From Papilionanthe hookeriana x Papilionanthe teres (taxonomy: Eukaryota; Streptophyta; Magnoliopsida; Asparagales; Orchidaceae), in contig CM040428.1 of NCBI GenBank assembly GCA_022702705.1, positions 91,632,287 to 91,696,286 on the forward strand: a stretch of 64,000 bases of DNA, in the 5' to 3' direction. Below the pieces are notes generated by a model that did no database searches, had not been told where the DNA came from, and saw only the letters and a list, made by a program, of their open reading frames with translations. Position 1 is the stretch's first letter; each line of letters begins with the position of its first letter. Positions 34,560-47,174 of the stretch are shown piece by piece. Both the position numbers and the translations under genes were made by a program.

Positions 34560-35700
34560 ACGCCGATCTTCCGTGTTTTCCGTCGCTGCTTGCAGTCGAT
34601 TCCTCTGCTTTTCGATTTACGTATCATATCCATGTCGAGCTGTGATAGGACCTGTCGTCCTTGAACTGAGACTTTAACTGACTAATCTTGTAAACAGGCA
34701 AATTCTTTTGTAAGGCGAGCTAGTGCATCTTCGAGAGCATTTTCTCTTCTAGGGATCTTGTAGATTGTTACATTCGGAATTTGTTCCAACAGTTTCATGG
34801 CATACTGAAAGTATTGCTCTAGTCTTAGCTTTAAGATTTTGTATTGTTATGCGACCTGTTGAATGATCAACTGAGAATCTCCGTAGATGTTGATATCCGT
34901 TATTCCCATTTAAATGGTCAGTTCTAGTCCTGTTATGAGGGCTTCATATTTTGCCTCGTTGTTTGTGCACGGCTCAGTTAAGTGGTAGGATTATCTTAAC
35001 ATCCCCCGCTCCGGTGTTATAAAGATTAGTCCGATTCCTGCCTTACCGGGCACTATCGTTTGCAATTCTTTCTCTTTCTGTGCTGAGGATGCTTCGTCAA
35101 AGTATAGTTCCCAACGTTGATCATTAGTGTCTTCTATGCTCATTATCTGCTCGTCTGGTAAATCGTCGTCTAGAGGTGAATCTGCCGGAAAAGGGTGCGC
35201 TGCAAGGAAGTTAGCTAGCACTTGTCCCTTTACAGCACGAAGAGGAACGAAAGTTATGTCGAATTGCAATAGTATCATCGACCACCTGGCAAGTCTGCCA
35301 GAAAGTGTTGGACGGGTCATCAATTATTGCAACGGATTAACTTTCGAGATGAGGTTGACCTTATGAGAGAGCATGTAATGCCTGAGTTTTTGTGCAGCAA
35401 AGATCAGGGCTAAACATTGCTTCTCAATTGGAGGATACTTTACTTCTATCAGAATCAATCGACGGCTTAAGTAGTAGAGAGCATTTTGTTTTCCCTCATC
35501 ATTGACTCGGCGTAGCGGGGCTCCGAGGAGTCGTCTAGAGCCGTGGAATAAAGTATCAATGGTCTACCTGAGACTGGGGCTGCTAAGACAAGAGGTGTCA
35601 TTAAGTATTGCTTAATGTCCTCGAAGGCCCGTTGGCATTTTTCTTCCCAAACGAATTTGGTGTCCTTTTTAATTAATGTCGAGAAGGGCTGACACCTACC
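34560..35700 (-). pseudogene. RNase H and archaeal-type RNase H of element C
   Basis: Pieces at 35467-35706 (RCQPFSTLIKKDTKFVW; GRPLILYSTALDDS) and 34991-35323 (RLARWSMILLQFDITFVPLR; RWELYFDEASS). The second domain's first catalytic motif reads FDEAS instead of FDGAS. Frameshifts separate the pieces. The order equals that in D, where this part is one open frame. Confidence 0.78.
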
Positions 35701-35757
35701 TGACAAGTTTGAGATAAAGCGTCGAAGATATGTTAGCTTCCCTTGAAAGGATCGTAG

Positions 35758-37149
35758 CTATTTTAAGGTTTTAGGAGGCGACATCTCTAAGATAGCTTTA
35801 ATCTTTTCCGGATCAATTTCGATCCCGCGATGTTGGACAACAAATCCTAAGAAGTTCCCAGAGGTAACGCCGAAGGCGCATTTTAAGGGGTTCATCTTAA
35901 GGTTGTATTGTCTCAGTCGCACAAAAACAATTCTCAAATTATACAGGTGATCTTCCTTCAGTTTGCTTTTGATGACCACATCATCCACATAGCACTCAAC
36001 TTGGTCGTGAATGAGCTCATCAAAAATCTTTGTCGTTGCTCTTTGGTATGTTGCTCCTGCGTTCTTTAGTCCGAATGGCATTACTGTGTAGCAATACACT
36101 CCGATTGGTGTTCTGAATGTCGTGAGCTTTTCGTCTTCTGGTGCCATCTTTATCTGGTTGTATCCTGAAGATCCTTCCATGCATGAAAATATTTCATGTG
36201 TTGAAGCAATGTTGATTATCAGTTTTAGGATTGGCAGTGGAAATTCATCCTTCGGACATGCTTTGTTCAAGTCTCTGAAATCTACGCAGATTCTGATCTG
36301 ACCCTTCTTCTTCCTGACTGGTACCACATTGGCTAGCCAAGTAGGATATTGTTCTTCACGGACAAATTTAGCGTCGATTAGCTTCTTAACTTCAGCTATT
36401 ACTTGTTGTTCAATTTCGAAACGCATTCTTCTGGAAGCTTGTCTGACTGGAACGGAAATAGGATCCACTCCTAGTCTGTGAACTGCGACTTCTGAAGCTA
36501 ATCCCGGCATTTCATCGTAACTCCAAGCAAAACAGTCCTTGAATTCCATTAATAGCTTGATCATTTCCTTGGAATCTTCTTTATTGAGTAAGGAGCTAAC
36601 AAAGGTTGGTCTAGGCTTTTCATTAGTACCTAAGTTAACTTCCATTAACTCATCTATTGTAGATTTGATTTCTTCTTCGAATTCTGGTGGAGCTTCTCCA
36701 ATTTGTAGATCTTCAAGATCTTCTGTAGTTTCCAAACAGTCCTCATTAGGTTCCCAAGTGACAACCAAACAAAATTCCGTATCGTCGATTGAACCTCTTG
36801 TGCCGAATCCGAGACCATGTTTTGAATTGGGAGGCCGACCGGCATTATTCCTTAATTTTTCGAAGTGTTGTGATCGACCTTTTGTCCATTGTCGAGGTAA
36901 GACACCACGCTGAATTAAATTTTGAACACAGGGAGAGTACCACTTAAAAGGTAATTCCATTAATTCGGAAGAAGTGACATCTTCAAATTGTACATTGCTT
37001 TTAGTATTGGAAGAAGAAGTGCCACGATAAAGTCTGATTGGCTTTGCACCGCTGCTATGTACTTCTTTGACCACCATACCCTCGATCTTATTAATCTGGA
37101 TCGGGGTCAGGGTCATAGTGTGTACATAGTGATTAATCTTCTTGTACAT
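35758..37149 (-). CDS. Linker and reverse transcriptase of element C (longest open frame, 463 codons)
   Basis: Residues ~1-195 are the conserved linker (HYVHTMTLTPIQINKIEG; acidic stretch). Residues ~205-463 are the RT: FAWSYDEMPGLA, VDFRDLNKACPKDEFPLP, TVMPFGLKNAGATYQRA and the YVDD box at residues 387-390. Both catalytic aspartates are present. The frame ends at a TAG in place of the CAG found in D (KTLKQLRSF), just before the RNase H. RT copies the genomic RNA inside the particle. Confidence 0.88.
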   Translation of the reverse strand: MYKKINHYVHTMTLTPIQINKIEGMVVKEVHSSGAKPIRLYRGTSSSNTKSNVQFEDVTSSELMELPFKWYSPCVQNLIQRGVLPRQWTKGRSQHFEKLRNNAGRPPNSKHGLGFGTRGSIDDTEFCLVVTWEPNEDCLETTEDLEDLQIGEAPPEFEEEIKSTIDELMEVNLGTNEKPRPTFVSSLLNKEDSKEMIKLLMEFKDCFAWSYDEMPGLASEVAVHRLGVDPISVPVRQASRRMRFEIEQQVIAEVKKLIDAKFVREEQYPTWLANVVPVRKKKGQIRICVDFRDLNKACPKDEFPLPILKLIINIASTHEIFSCMEGSSGYNQIKMAPEDEKLTTFRTPIGVYCYTVMPFGLKNAGATYQRATTKIFDELIHDQVECYVDDVVIKSKLKEDHLYNLRIVFVRLRQYNLKMNPLKCAFGVTSGNFLGFVVQHRGIEIDPEKIKAILEMSPPKTLK

Positions 37150-37615
37150 CGATTTGTATTCTTCGTTCTTTTCATCTTCGAGAAATCTTGAATTGTTGTT
37201 TCTTCCGGTTTATTGTAGCTGCTTCTTTCTTGACTTCCTCTTCTTCCTCAGAGCTGTTCTCCCAATCAATGTTGATCACCGGCTTTTTCTGTCCAACTGT
37301 CCCAGTGTCTCGTCCACGACATCGTCCCCGGCCTCGACCTTGGATGCGAGTTCTGGAGAAACCTTCACCATCTCACTGTAAGGGAGTGGTGAGTGACTGT
37401 TGGACTAGAACTTCAGGTTCTTCATCATCTCGAACTTCTTTTGCTTCATTTAGCACGGTGTTTCTGGAGAAGATTGTTCTCTTCAGAGGTGCTTAATAAG
37501 CTGCATATTCATGGATTCCAATCTCATGTATGGAGAAAGGTTGCAAATCACCTTTAATGAACTGTTCTCCTCCTTCGTAGTATTTTATGCACTGATGCAG
37601 AGGCGACGGTACCAT

Positions 37616-37972
37616 TCAGTTTTCATGTATCCACGGCCGGCCCAGTAGAGCGTTGAACGTTATCTTAGAGTCAATTATGTGGAATTTTGCGGTTGTCTTT
37701 GCTAAGTCACCGGTCTTCATCAACAGTGCTATTGATCGAAGGGCTCTTTCTCCTTTCTGGTTGAATCCTCTTAGTAACATCTTGTCCGCTTCAAGCTCGC
37801 GAGCATCAATTTCCAAGTATGCTAGCGTCCGAAGATTCATTATTTTGATCGATGCTCCTGGATCCACCAATACTCTGGAGAGCGTAAATTTTCCGATTGT
37901 AACTAAAATGTACAATGGTCGGTTATGATCGATTGTCCCGAGTAGTAGATCACCGTCCAGTGAAGGTAACAC
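37616..37972 (-). CDS. Protease of element C
   Basis: A 118-codon open frame with the TIGKFTLSRVLVDPGASIKIM active-site region (Asp at residue 37). It is followed by YLEIDARELEADKMLLRGF and the C-terminal LLGRPWIHEN. A small retropepsin of this length is normal for Ty3/gypsy. It would release Gag and the enzymes from the polyprotein. Confidence 0.82.
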   Translation of the reverse strand: MLPSLDGDLLLGTIDHNRPLYILVTIGKFTLSRVLVDPGASIKIMNLRTLAYLEIDARELEADKMLLRGFNQKGERALRSIALLMKTGDLAKTTAKFHIIDSKITFNALLGRPWIHEN

Positions 37973-38229
37973 CGCGTCGTTCCTTTAACGAGCAAACCTC
38001 GTCTAAGGAATCTCCGGCCATCCGAGCTAAACAAATCTCCGGATCAAGTAAGGCCTTGATTAGAGCTTCCTCAATCTCTTCTGATAAAATGAGAGCGTCG
38101 TAGATGCTTAGTTTGGCCGGTAGTTTCCTAAGATGGGCTAGCACGTTATAGTCCACTTTGTTACCATGTGTCTCAGTTTCTTCCCGAACGGTCAATTCTT
38201 CTGCTGGGGTTGATTCTTCCTGAACAACC

Positions 38230-40578
38230 ACCTGCTTTCCTTTATCTTTTAGACCCATTCTCAGAGGAAGAATCCTTCCGCTCCTTAAATTGACTTCTGT
38301 GATTTCTTCTGAATCTGGTATTGAGTTTACAGGTGTCTCCTTTTGAATCAGCATGACAGGTTCTTCTGGAGTTGCTTCGAATACGAAAGCTCTAACTCTA
38401 TTGTGATTGGAGTTCCTTGAAATTCACAAATGGATTCATCGCTTGTTGAACTTTCGTAGCCTTCTTGGTGAATGTCTCCTTTGTCATCGTGATTGTCGAG
38501 GTTATGTATGATTTGAGAATTGTTATTGGTATCGAAATCGGGATCTGGATTAGATTGGTTGTCGTTAGTTACTTAATCGTTAGAAACAATTAAATCGTAG
38601 CCAACGCCATAACTCTTATCATTATAAGATCCCGCCGGAGCGAGCAAATAATCATACAGAGTCAGAGGTTCGAGGAATTTTTCCCCCGAATCGGAAACAA
38701 CCATCCTAAGATAAGCAGCCCATAGTCTAGCCTTAGGAGCCTCGGTCCTTTCTTCTTCTATAATCTCCTTCTTTTCTATGATCTTTTCTTCCTGGGGCGG
38801 TTCTTCAATTTGAAGCGATAGCGCGGCGACGGAGGTTTCAAACTATGAGTTGAAGCATGCTCGAAGCGGCTTAGGATGTGGTCCAAAATTTTCTTTGATG
38901 ACTTCGTCCAAGCGGTATCCATCCATCATCGGTTGTGTAAGAGATCACATCGGAACAATGGGATCCGTTGAAATAACATTGACAGAACGTCCTTTCTGGG
39001 GTTCTTTCATGTATTCCTTCGGGATCGTTATGTTCCGCTTTCAGAGATTGTTGTTAAGCCAACTCTTGAAGGTGATACAATCCTCTATCTTATGTCCAAC
39101 TATCTGGTGGTAAGGGCAGTAGTTAGGATGGTCCTTCTTATTAACTTCTTCTAGCTTCTTGGGTTCTGGCAGTCGAAAATCTAAAGTCTTCATTAAACAG
39201 CGGAACATCTTTGACACTGCCTCATTTTTGAATGGATATTCTCTATTTATAAGCTCCTTTAACGTGCGCTGTGGGCGAGGCAGTTGTTCATATTATTGAG
39301 TTGGTTGATAACCGGGTTGAGGTTGTTGGTAGTTCTGCTGAGGTTGTTGATAGGCATGTCTGCGTGTGCTTCCATTTGTATTTGCATTGAGTTGCTTGCC
39401 CTTATCGATTGCCGGCGACGATCCCGGATTTCTTTTCGAATGTCTTCGCGGGCTTCGTTTGTCCATTTTTATCGACGAAACTTAGTTGTTTCGCTTCCAC
39501 TTGCGGGCTTCCGGCCTTGCTTAACAACTTCTCGAAAGTCTTAATCGTAAATCCCTTAAGAAGAAGTGCTATCGGGCCGTGAATGCTTTTAAGCAAGATA
39601 CCGACTGCATGCTGCTCTTGTAGCTGTGGCTCACACTTCATGCATAGATTCCTCCATGGAAGTATGTAGTCCACTAAAGTTTCGTTCAATTTATGTTTCT
39701 CCACGACTAAGTCACCGATGGTGATATGGTGCTGAGCTCCGACAAACCGTTTCACGAAGAGGTTTTCTAACTCTAAAAATGTCTTTACCGAACCATTTGG
39801 TAACTCGCATACCAATCGAAGGCGATCCTTGACAGGCTGCTGACGAACTGTCGGAAGTGTAAGGCGTCACTTCCACCGGCGTTGCAACAACTAGCGCGAA
39901 AATGTGCGACATGCTTGTCGAGGATTCCGGTACCATCAAAAGTCATGAACGAGAGGTGATACGAAGCCTTTTGGGTATTATGCGCATCAAATTCTTCGGG
40001 GTAAGGTCTACCCGTCTGAATAGATGCTCCTCTCTTTGAGTGTGCTAAGGCTTCTCGCACCTGCTGTTCTACCATGTTCTTGATGTCCTTCTCTAGAATC
40101 ATATTCTGAGTAGAGTCTTTCTTTGGCTGATCGTCTCCGTTAAAGGATGTAATCTCTTTTTCTCCTTCTGTAATATAAATAACTTCTGGAGGCGTTTCTC
40201 TTTGGGGTTGAGCCTGACTCTGAAGAGTGGCTAGGGCTGCAGCCATCTCTTCCATCCTTTTAGCCATTTGAGAGATTGTATCATCTTTTTCTCGAATTTG
40301 TGCTCTTAATGCTTCCGGTTCATCTCTCTCCGCAGTTGCTTGGGAGCACCTTGCGAAGGCGACGATGCTCGTGTCTCGACCATGTTGATCTCCACATATT
40401 CGTCGTCCATGAACTCTGACGAGTCAACTTCATCCCCAAACTTTTCTTCTCTTTCTCTTGCTAATCGTTGAATGTCGGTTCTTAGCTTTTCCAGAGCGTC
40501 TTCCAATGGTCTTTTTAGTATGGTTTCATAGTTATCATGCGATGGCTGTTGGATTTCTTTCTTGGGAGTCCCCTTCAT
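38230..40578 (-). pseudogene. gag: Gag of element C
   Basis: The N-terminal coiled-coil region is at 40306-40578 and the capsid pieces are at 39402-40267 (FLELENLFVKRFVGAQHH; LNETLVDYILPWRNLCM). The knuckle near 39080-39120 is damaged (plus-strand change in the CATCTGGTGG context). The acidic C-terminal part, 38230-38700, resembles D. There are several frameshifts. Confidence 0.78.
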
Positions 40579-41651
40579 TGCAGTGGCGCTCTCTTTGGAT
40601 TCGAGTCTCCTGATGAGACTCTCCTTTTCTGGTAATTGTTTAGGTCTTAATTGGCCAGTAGTAGGACCCCACACATCCTTCTAACGACGGGAAGGCCTAG
40701 GACCGAGATGGTACGTCGGCTCGAATGCTTGGAAGGTGGTATCCTCACGATACGTAAACACTGAAACAACAATAGGTGGACTAGCTTTCATCTTCTTATT
40801 CGGCTTTTACGTGGCGATAACGGGTTCTACTCGCGGCCGAAGATGAGACTTGGGCGGCACCCGCTCTATTATTCTTAAAATCTCGGATACAGGACATTTC
40901 TCCTTCTTTGCTAGCTTCTCTATCACAGTCTGTAGTCGGGCAAATGGTGTAGTCCTAGCCCTTTTCTTTCGCCAGTCGCTATAGTATGCAAGTTGAGGTA
41001 GTGCCGAATCAATCTTGCAGACATTTTCCTCGTTAGCTGCAGCGGAAAGGGGATGTAATCTACTTCCATCCAAAAGCGGTGTATACTCAGGCAATGGTAT
41101 GTACTCGGGTAGTGGTGTGTACTCAAGGATTTCTTCCAAGAAAGCAACTTCGAGCGGCTACGGCCTTCTACGGCAATCTTTCTACCTTTGTTTTTTCTCT
41201 GTGTCCGTGTTAGGGGTGGAACTCTTGAGTTGGACCCAATTTCGAAAACAGAAGGTCTCGCATGGAGATCTGTACCCTCCACGGTAACATGCTCGTTACA
41301 AATTTGAATTTCCTTCCCTTTCAGTTTGGCAGAAGCCGGGGTAGATGCAGAGACGACTAGACCGGTGGGGGTACAGATAACAGTTCTCATATGGACAGTA
41401 GTATTCCTCTCAGCTGGAACCCTTTGCAAGGGAGGGAACTCTTGAGTTGATTGAAGGTTGAACTCGATCAGAGGTCTTTCAGTTTCAGGCACTTTGTCTG
41501 TAAGTGTGAAAAGGGTAACGTCAGTGATCTTGACATTTGTGTTCTCGAATCCTTGCCCAAAATGGATGATCCCATTGTCGGGTAGCACAACCTTGTAAAT
41601 AGCGAAGTCTAGTCCGTTGGTGAAGGAGAAAATCAGCTTTGGGGCAGACAT
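40535..41651 (-). pseudogene. ORF1 of element C, unknown function, broken
   Basis: Start ATG at 41651. The frame is open for about 240 codons to 40923 with some frame drift, including the N-terminal domain (residues ~1-45, FSFTNGLDFAIYK). A serine/threonine/proline-rich middle and a basic patch follow. The stop position conserved with B and D is TGA 40535-40537. The reading frame shifts more than once between 40680 and 41200. The function is unknown; an Ogre-type ORF1 is the best description. Confidence 0.62.
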
Positions 41652-42156
41652 TTTCTGCGAGGTAAATTTTGACTGTCAGTCCCAAGTTATCCTTCTTTTC
41701 ATCAGGAGGAAAAGAAAAGAATCGAAAAGTGTCCGAACACATTTTTGTTCATGTATTTATAAAAAGGAGTTATTTGTTAAAAGAGTCATTCATTAGAGGG
41801 TTTGTTTATTAGGAACGGAATGTTCAAAGGTGTAGAGAAGGTAAGGAATCGATTCGGACTTGGAAAGAAAGAGAAAGTCTTATGCGAGACTTCTCGACTT
41901 GAAGGACCGCTCCTAAACTAACACCTATTGGGGGTCCGCCCCACCTCGGAAAAGAGGTAAAAGGATCTCGGAACCTCTCCGTTTAGGGGTGTCTAAACGG
42001 TGGCTCCTAAATCCGAGAGGAGTTGGCTATACTCGTTCGAGACGAAATGAACGGGGTATTCCAACGGAAGAATGGTAGTTTGGTCCACTAGGGGCATGGA
42101 CTCACTACCGATTTATGAAAGCAAAACCATCTGATCAAAATGGAGAGAGAAACTAG
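41652..42156 (-). other. Untranslated leader of element C
   Basis: Complementary block 41921-41937 and hairpin 41981-41998. There is no open frame, and the order of motifs is as in B and D. Confidence 0.6.
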
Positions 42157-42174
42157 TCCCCAGTGGAGTCGCCA
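42157..42174 (-). promoter_or_regulatory. Primer-binding site of element C
   Basis: Same site with one mismatch (CAGTGG instead of CAGCGG), 5 bases from LTR-C. Confidence 0.88.
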
Positions 42175-42355
42175 GAAGTTGTCGGCATATTTTAGGTTAT
42201 GTGTTTTATTTTAAAAAGGGATCGCCTAATGAAAATTGTCGGTGAATTTTAGATTTTAAATTTAATTTAAATATGTATATATGGTTTTAGAAAGTAGTAT
42301 TGATTTTGAAAGTAATTTTTGGATATGAAATCAAATCAATCTCACATCTCAGATA

Positions 42356-42367
42356 GTTTATATAAAC
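42356..42367. promoter_or_regulatory. Palindromic TATA-like site in LTR-C
   Basis: Intact GTTTATATAAAC, same context as in LTR-A. Confidence 0.4.
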
Positions 42368-44295
42368 GAGCACCGCATCACAAACCGTGTATCTATCCCG
42401 AAGAATAGACACACTGCTTGATGATGGGGCTCGGTTAAATAAACTAAAAGTTTTGTGACTTCCGTTTGGTCTGCGAATAAATTTTATAAGCCGACAAATT
42501 CCCCTGCTTAATATAAATGAATTTAGCAGGGTTTATATTATATGGGTTCTTAAAGTTCCCTATAAGGGCAAGCCCCTATAGTTAATTACATCTTAAATGA
42601 CGGGAATCATTTAAGAAAACTCTCGATAATGATCGGTGGTTTTGCTCTCGAGAATTTCAAAGTTTAAGGTTTTCGAAAGGATTGGATTTTTTGAAATTCG
42701 AAAGGGAATGACTCAAAATTTGGAACAATTTATTTTTGAGAATCCGAAGGAAGAGAAGTAGGAGAAAGTGAGGATCCAAGAAGAATCTTGTTAACTTCCC
42801 AGAACTATCCTATTGTTTGGCTCGAATTTAAGAAAATCCTAATATTATACGATATTTCGATCTTGCCGATTTTAAATAATTAGGACTTATATTCGTATGA
42901 TATAATCATACGAAATAGCCTCGAAGATGTGAGGGTTTATGTCGTACCGAACGACTACCTCGGAGTCCTAAGACATGGTTAGGGCTTAATTTGCATAACA
43001 TGATTATACAAATGCCTAACGAAGAGTTGAGGATTTATGTTGCACTAATTAAACTACCTCAAAATCCTATGGCTTGGTTATTTAATTCTACGAAAGGTTT
43101 TCTTTGAAGTAGACCCGAGTTTTGTTGATGACGATGGTCGTGCTGCCCACCATGCTCCGAGCTCCTTGTTGTTGCAGAGGTTTAGTTTTAGAAGTCTTGA
43201 ATCAGGAGATGAAAGAAGTGTTTTGGTTTAGAAATCTTAAAATCCAAATGTTTTTTTAATATTTTAATTAAAATAAATCTTAAAGTTGATCATAACAGAA
43301 CCGATTAAGATCCCACGGTTCTGTCGTCCCGGCACCATTATTTTCATTTAATTCACTTAATCCAGATGAATTTACTAAACTCAACTGAATGAGTTCCACA
43401 CTTTCATTTAGACCGTGGGAAATCCCGTTAGCAACACGTGGGTTACATCATCCGAGGTATTCCCGATCATTCGAGGAGACGTTTTAATTTAGTTGCAATT
43501 GTAGTTTTGTTGTTATGTTGGTGATTAAATTTTGAGTTGCTTTATATTTTGAAATGTTGTGGCGGTGAATTTTATCTTGCAGTGATTTTTAATTTAGTTT
43601 TGGTTTCAGTTTAGGGACTATCCTAAAGGTTTTGGTTTTCATGCAACAATTGTTTATCATGCAAGAAAAGTAAAGTATAGTGCATGTAAGTAAATTGCAA
43701 TAAAGTAAATTGCATCAAAAAAAAACGTACCTGGAGGGTCTTCCCGTCATCCTAAGCTGCACTTAAAAAATATATTAGAGCATTTAAGTATTCCAACAAG
43801 TACCTAGGCAAAGCTAAGGGAAAGGTTTTGGTTGTCTACCAAAGTCTTAATCCTATAGCTAGTCATCTCCTATGACGTCTAGGTTCTTGTGTTTTGATTT
43901 AAGGACGATTTCTTCATCAAAGAACAATTAAGTTCAATTATTCTTATAAATATCCTATCATATTGAGGAAGTGCTTAAGACGAGTCTTAAACATCTTTTC
44001 AACACCACTAGGATTGTTTTAAGTCAAGAGAATTTAATTATACAAGTGAATTAATCATCAGGGAGTTTAAGTTTTGTTATCTTGCTCAGTGAATTATGAC
44101 ATTTAAATATCCTATAAGTGAAGTAATGCTTCACTTAATACTCTGTTTAGAAGTTATGACAACAAGAGCTTTTGAGGGAAAATTGATGTTTAAGTGATTT
44201 GTAACTGAATTTAATTTTAATTAATGGGTTTAAGTTTGGAATAGTGTTCAAGTTGTTTTAGATTTATTTTGAATTCTTTATGTCTTAGTCGATGT

Positions 44296-44510
44296 TACAT
44301 TTAATCCAATTTAATTTAATTTAATTTAATTTAGTTTAGTCTTAATTTTAATTTAATTTTAATTTAATTTTTATTTGATTTTATTTTTTATTTAATTTAA
44401 TTTAATATGTTTTAATTAAATTTAATTTAATTTAATTTAATTTAATTTAATTTTAGCTTTAATTTAATTTAAATTTTAATTTAATTTTATTTTAATTTTA
44501 ATTCAATATT
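44296..44510. repeat. TTTAA-type low-complexity array in LTR-C
   Basis: Equivalent array in LTR-C, interrupted by ATGTTTTAATTAA near 44405. Confidence 0.83.
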
Positions 44511-46372
44511 TTATTTTTCATGTTTAAAGGTGATTTAATTTAATTGTTAAAGTATTAATTTAATTGAAATTTTGGAAGGATTTAATTTAAATGTTCTAAT
44601 TTTAATTTAATTCAATGATTAAGTCTTTTAGTATTTTAAATCTTGAGTTTGAATTATCATTTTAATTAGGAATTAAATATTATTGAGGGGATTAATTTAG
44701 GGATTCTTAAATTAAAGAACAAATGTCTTCTTAATAATATCCCTATTTTAATAATTTCAATTTTCATTAATCTTCTAAATTTCATTAATTAAATGATTAA
44801 AGTTTACTTTAATTGATCTTAAAAATGATTGATGGGTCTCTATCTTTTAATTATTTAAATTTCAATCATCCAAATCAGATCAGGATCAAATATTTTACTC
44901 TCTCATTTTTTCAAGCCTAAAGTTTTAATTAAGGGTTAGAATTTTAATTACCATTTTGCCCTTCAAGCTTAATAATTCCACAACTCACTAAATTGAGCTT
45001 AAATGAATTTGAAATTTTTATGTGGCTTCACTCACATGTCAATTAAGACATTAGAGGAGAAAATGTGATTTTTCTATATATAATTTATTTATATAATTAT
45101 TTTTTGTCGAAAATAGGGATTTTCAAGGAAAATTCAATAAGATGACCAAGGAAAATTTTCTGTCCATAAGAAAATTATGCGGAACTCCTAATGACCAGAG
45201 GACCATTTAGACTAAATTTGGTGATTTTTTGAATTACATTTTATTTATTAAAATTATTTTGATTTTTGGAGTATTGATTAATTTAAAAATAAAATAAAGG
45301 TTGAAAAATGAATTTTATATTTTTCAAAAATCTCTGATATCAGGGAAATCAGAAAACCAATTTTTATAATTTTCTGATTTTTCTTTGTTTAATTAGAATT
45401 ATTTTAGTGAAAAGGTTGAAAAATACATTTTTAATATTAAAAAATACATTAAACCTTTAAAATTCAATATCTTATCCTAGGGACTTAAGAAAAATATTTG
45501 GTTTGTTCCTAAGTGTTTAGAATTCAAAATATGACATTTTAGTGATTTTTAATATTTTTATGATTTTTATTATTTTTTAATTATTAAAAATATTAAAATA
45601 ATGATAAAAATTAACTTTTTTAGAAAATTATAATTTTAATTTTCCTAAGTTCCTCTGATATCAGAAAAGCTCCAAAACCAATTTTGTTATTTTGTGAGTT
45701 ATGAATTTTTAAAGTTTGATTTCATTCATGTGGCTTAATTAACCCATTTGGTGGGGTTAACCAAGTCCAATTGATCTCAAATTTTTATGTGGTGTTCTCC
45801 TATCACTAGAGGACAGTGGAAAATTATTTTTAAGTTAATTTGATGAATGGTTAACCTTAATTAATTAAAGTTCAATTTTGGGTGTTTAGGCCAATTAGGG
45901 TTGTTCAAAGTGAATTAGCTCAAAAATTATTTTTCCTAGGTCCGTCTGGTCATAAGAAACATCACCAAATTTTCCTAGAATTTATTTCTCAACATGCTAA
46001 TTATTGGAATTAAAACACTCAAAACGATGAACATGCACTTGAAAAATCAATAACTTCTCATAGGGATGGCCTCCGACCTTGGAAAATTCGGGGAATGTTC
46101 GTTAGTTCGGAGGCTTGAAAAGCCTTATGGTCTCATGCCATGGTGAATTTCCTATATGCATGGAGAATTGAAATAGTGCAGAGAGTAAATAAATCATTAA
46201 AAATAAAATAATTAATGAAATTACTTGATTTCTTTTCCACATTATTCTCCTCTGTTCATTGAGGAAGAGGGTATTTTTATTTTATTTTTAGGATTTTTCT
46301 ACACAAAGTTATGAATTTTTGAAGTTCTGGGAGTTAAATAAATAGAAAAATAGCATATTTTTCTACTTATCC

Positions 46373-46530
46373 ACGCGGCGCCGCGTCAACCTCGACAGCT
46401 CCGAAGCTCCATGCGTCGTCTCCTGATTCGGCGCCGCCATCCGACTCAGCGCCCCAGGGGCCCGCGGTTCATGTCCCATTGCTCCGTCCGGCGTGATCCT
46501 GGCCGTACGCTCAATACACACGCGATCCAA
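46373..46530. promoter_or_regulatory. GC-rich island in LTR-C
   Basis: Palindrome intact at 46373-46386, followed by a stretch closely matching LTR-B. Confidence 0.52.
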
Positions 46531-47166
46531 TGGTTCTAGTTATCGTCTACGACTGGTGTGAACCCGTGACCGTCAACCTTCTAACCCTAATTTCTCACTC
46601 GATTCTCAACGGATTTTTAAGTTCTTATGCTCTATAGATTCGTCTTGAAGAGACGAACACATCCATACGGTAAACATTTATTGAAATTCACCCAAACTAA
46701 ATATTGAATCTCTGGAAGCTCGGGAGGAAGAGTGAGTCCATACCTTTGCTCAGAGATGTGAAGCTTTGATCTGAGAGTTGTGTCACGTTCGATTGGGTTC
46801 AAGCAAGCTCCAGATGAAGTCCCTTGGCCTGGTGAATTGTTTAGGTATGATTTCAACCAAGCCAGATCACAAAGCTTGGAGGCTGGAAGCAATGGCTGGC
46901 CTGGTGAGGGGACTTTTACTGGGAAACTTCTCCTCTTGGTCTGGTGAAGGTGTAGGACCAATCAATTTGGAGATTGGCTCACTGTGGTGAAGTGTCCTGG
47001 TTTTAGGCTTGAATTTTAACTCTGAAATTGAGCTCACAAAGAGGAAAAGACAGGGGGATTTCAGTGGGGATCAAGTTCTTTATGTGTAGAGAGTGGTCTA
47101 GGATGATTTTGGGAGGGTTTCAGTAAGTTTTGGTTCAGCACCTCTCATGGCCGAGAGGAGGTGGTG

Positions 47167-47174
47167 TTTAAATA
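47167..47174 (-). promoter_or_regulatory. TATA-box candidate (TATTTAAA) in LTR-C
   Basis: Identical core and context to LTR-B. Confidence 0.45.

Larger units (their letters stand above)
33320..40578 (-). pseudogene. gag-pol: gag-pol of element C, full length, broken
   Basis: From ATG 40578 to the conserved stop at 33320-33322, about 7.26 kb, enough for roughly 2,400 residues as a single polyprotein. Order: coiled coil, capsid, knuckle, acidic segment, protease, Arg/Gly segment and linker, RT, RNase H, archaeal-type RNase H, integrase. Breaks include frameshifts in gag and integrase and a CAG-to-TAG change at the RT/RNase H border (near 35757). No intron-like gap separates protease from RT; that part of the frame is nearly continuous. 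Confidence 0.87.

Noticed and set aside
36539..36913. Plus-strand open frames opposite the linker (also 16907-17263 and 55754-56101)
   Set aside because: They are shadows of the conserved minus-strand linker frame, conserved only because the opposite strand is.
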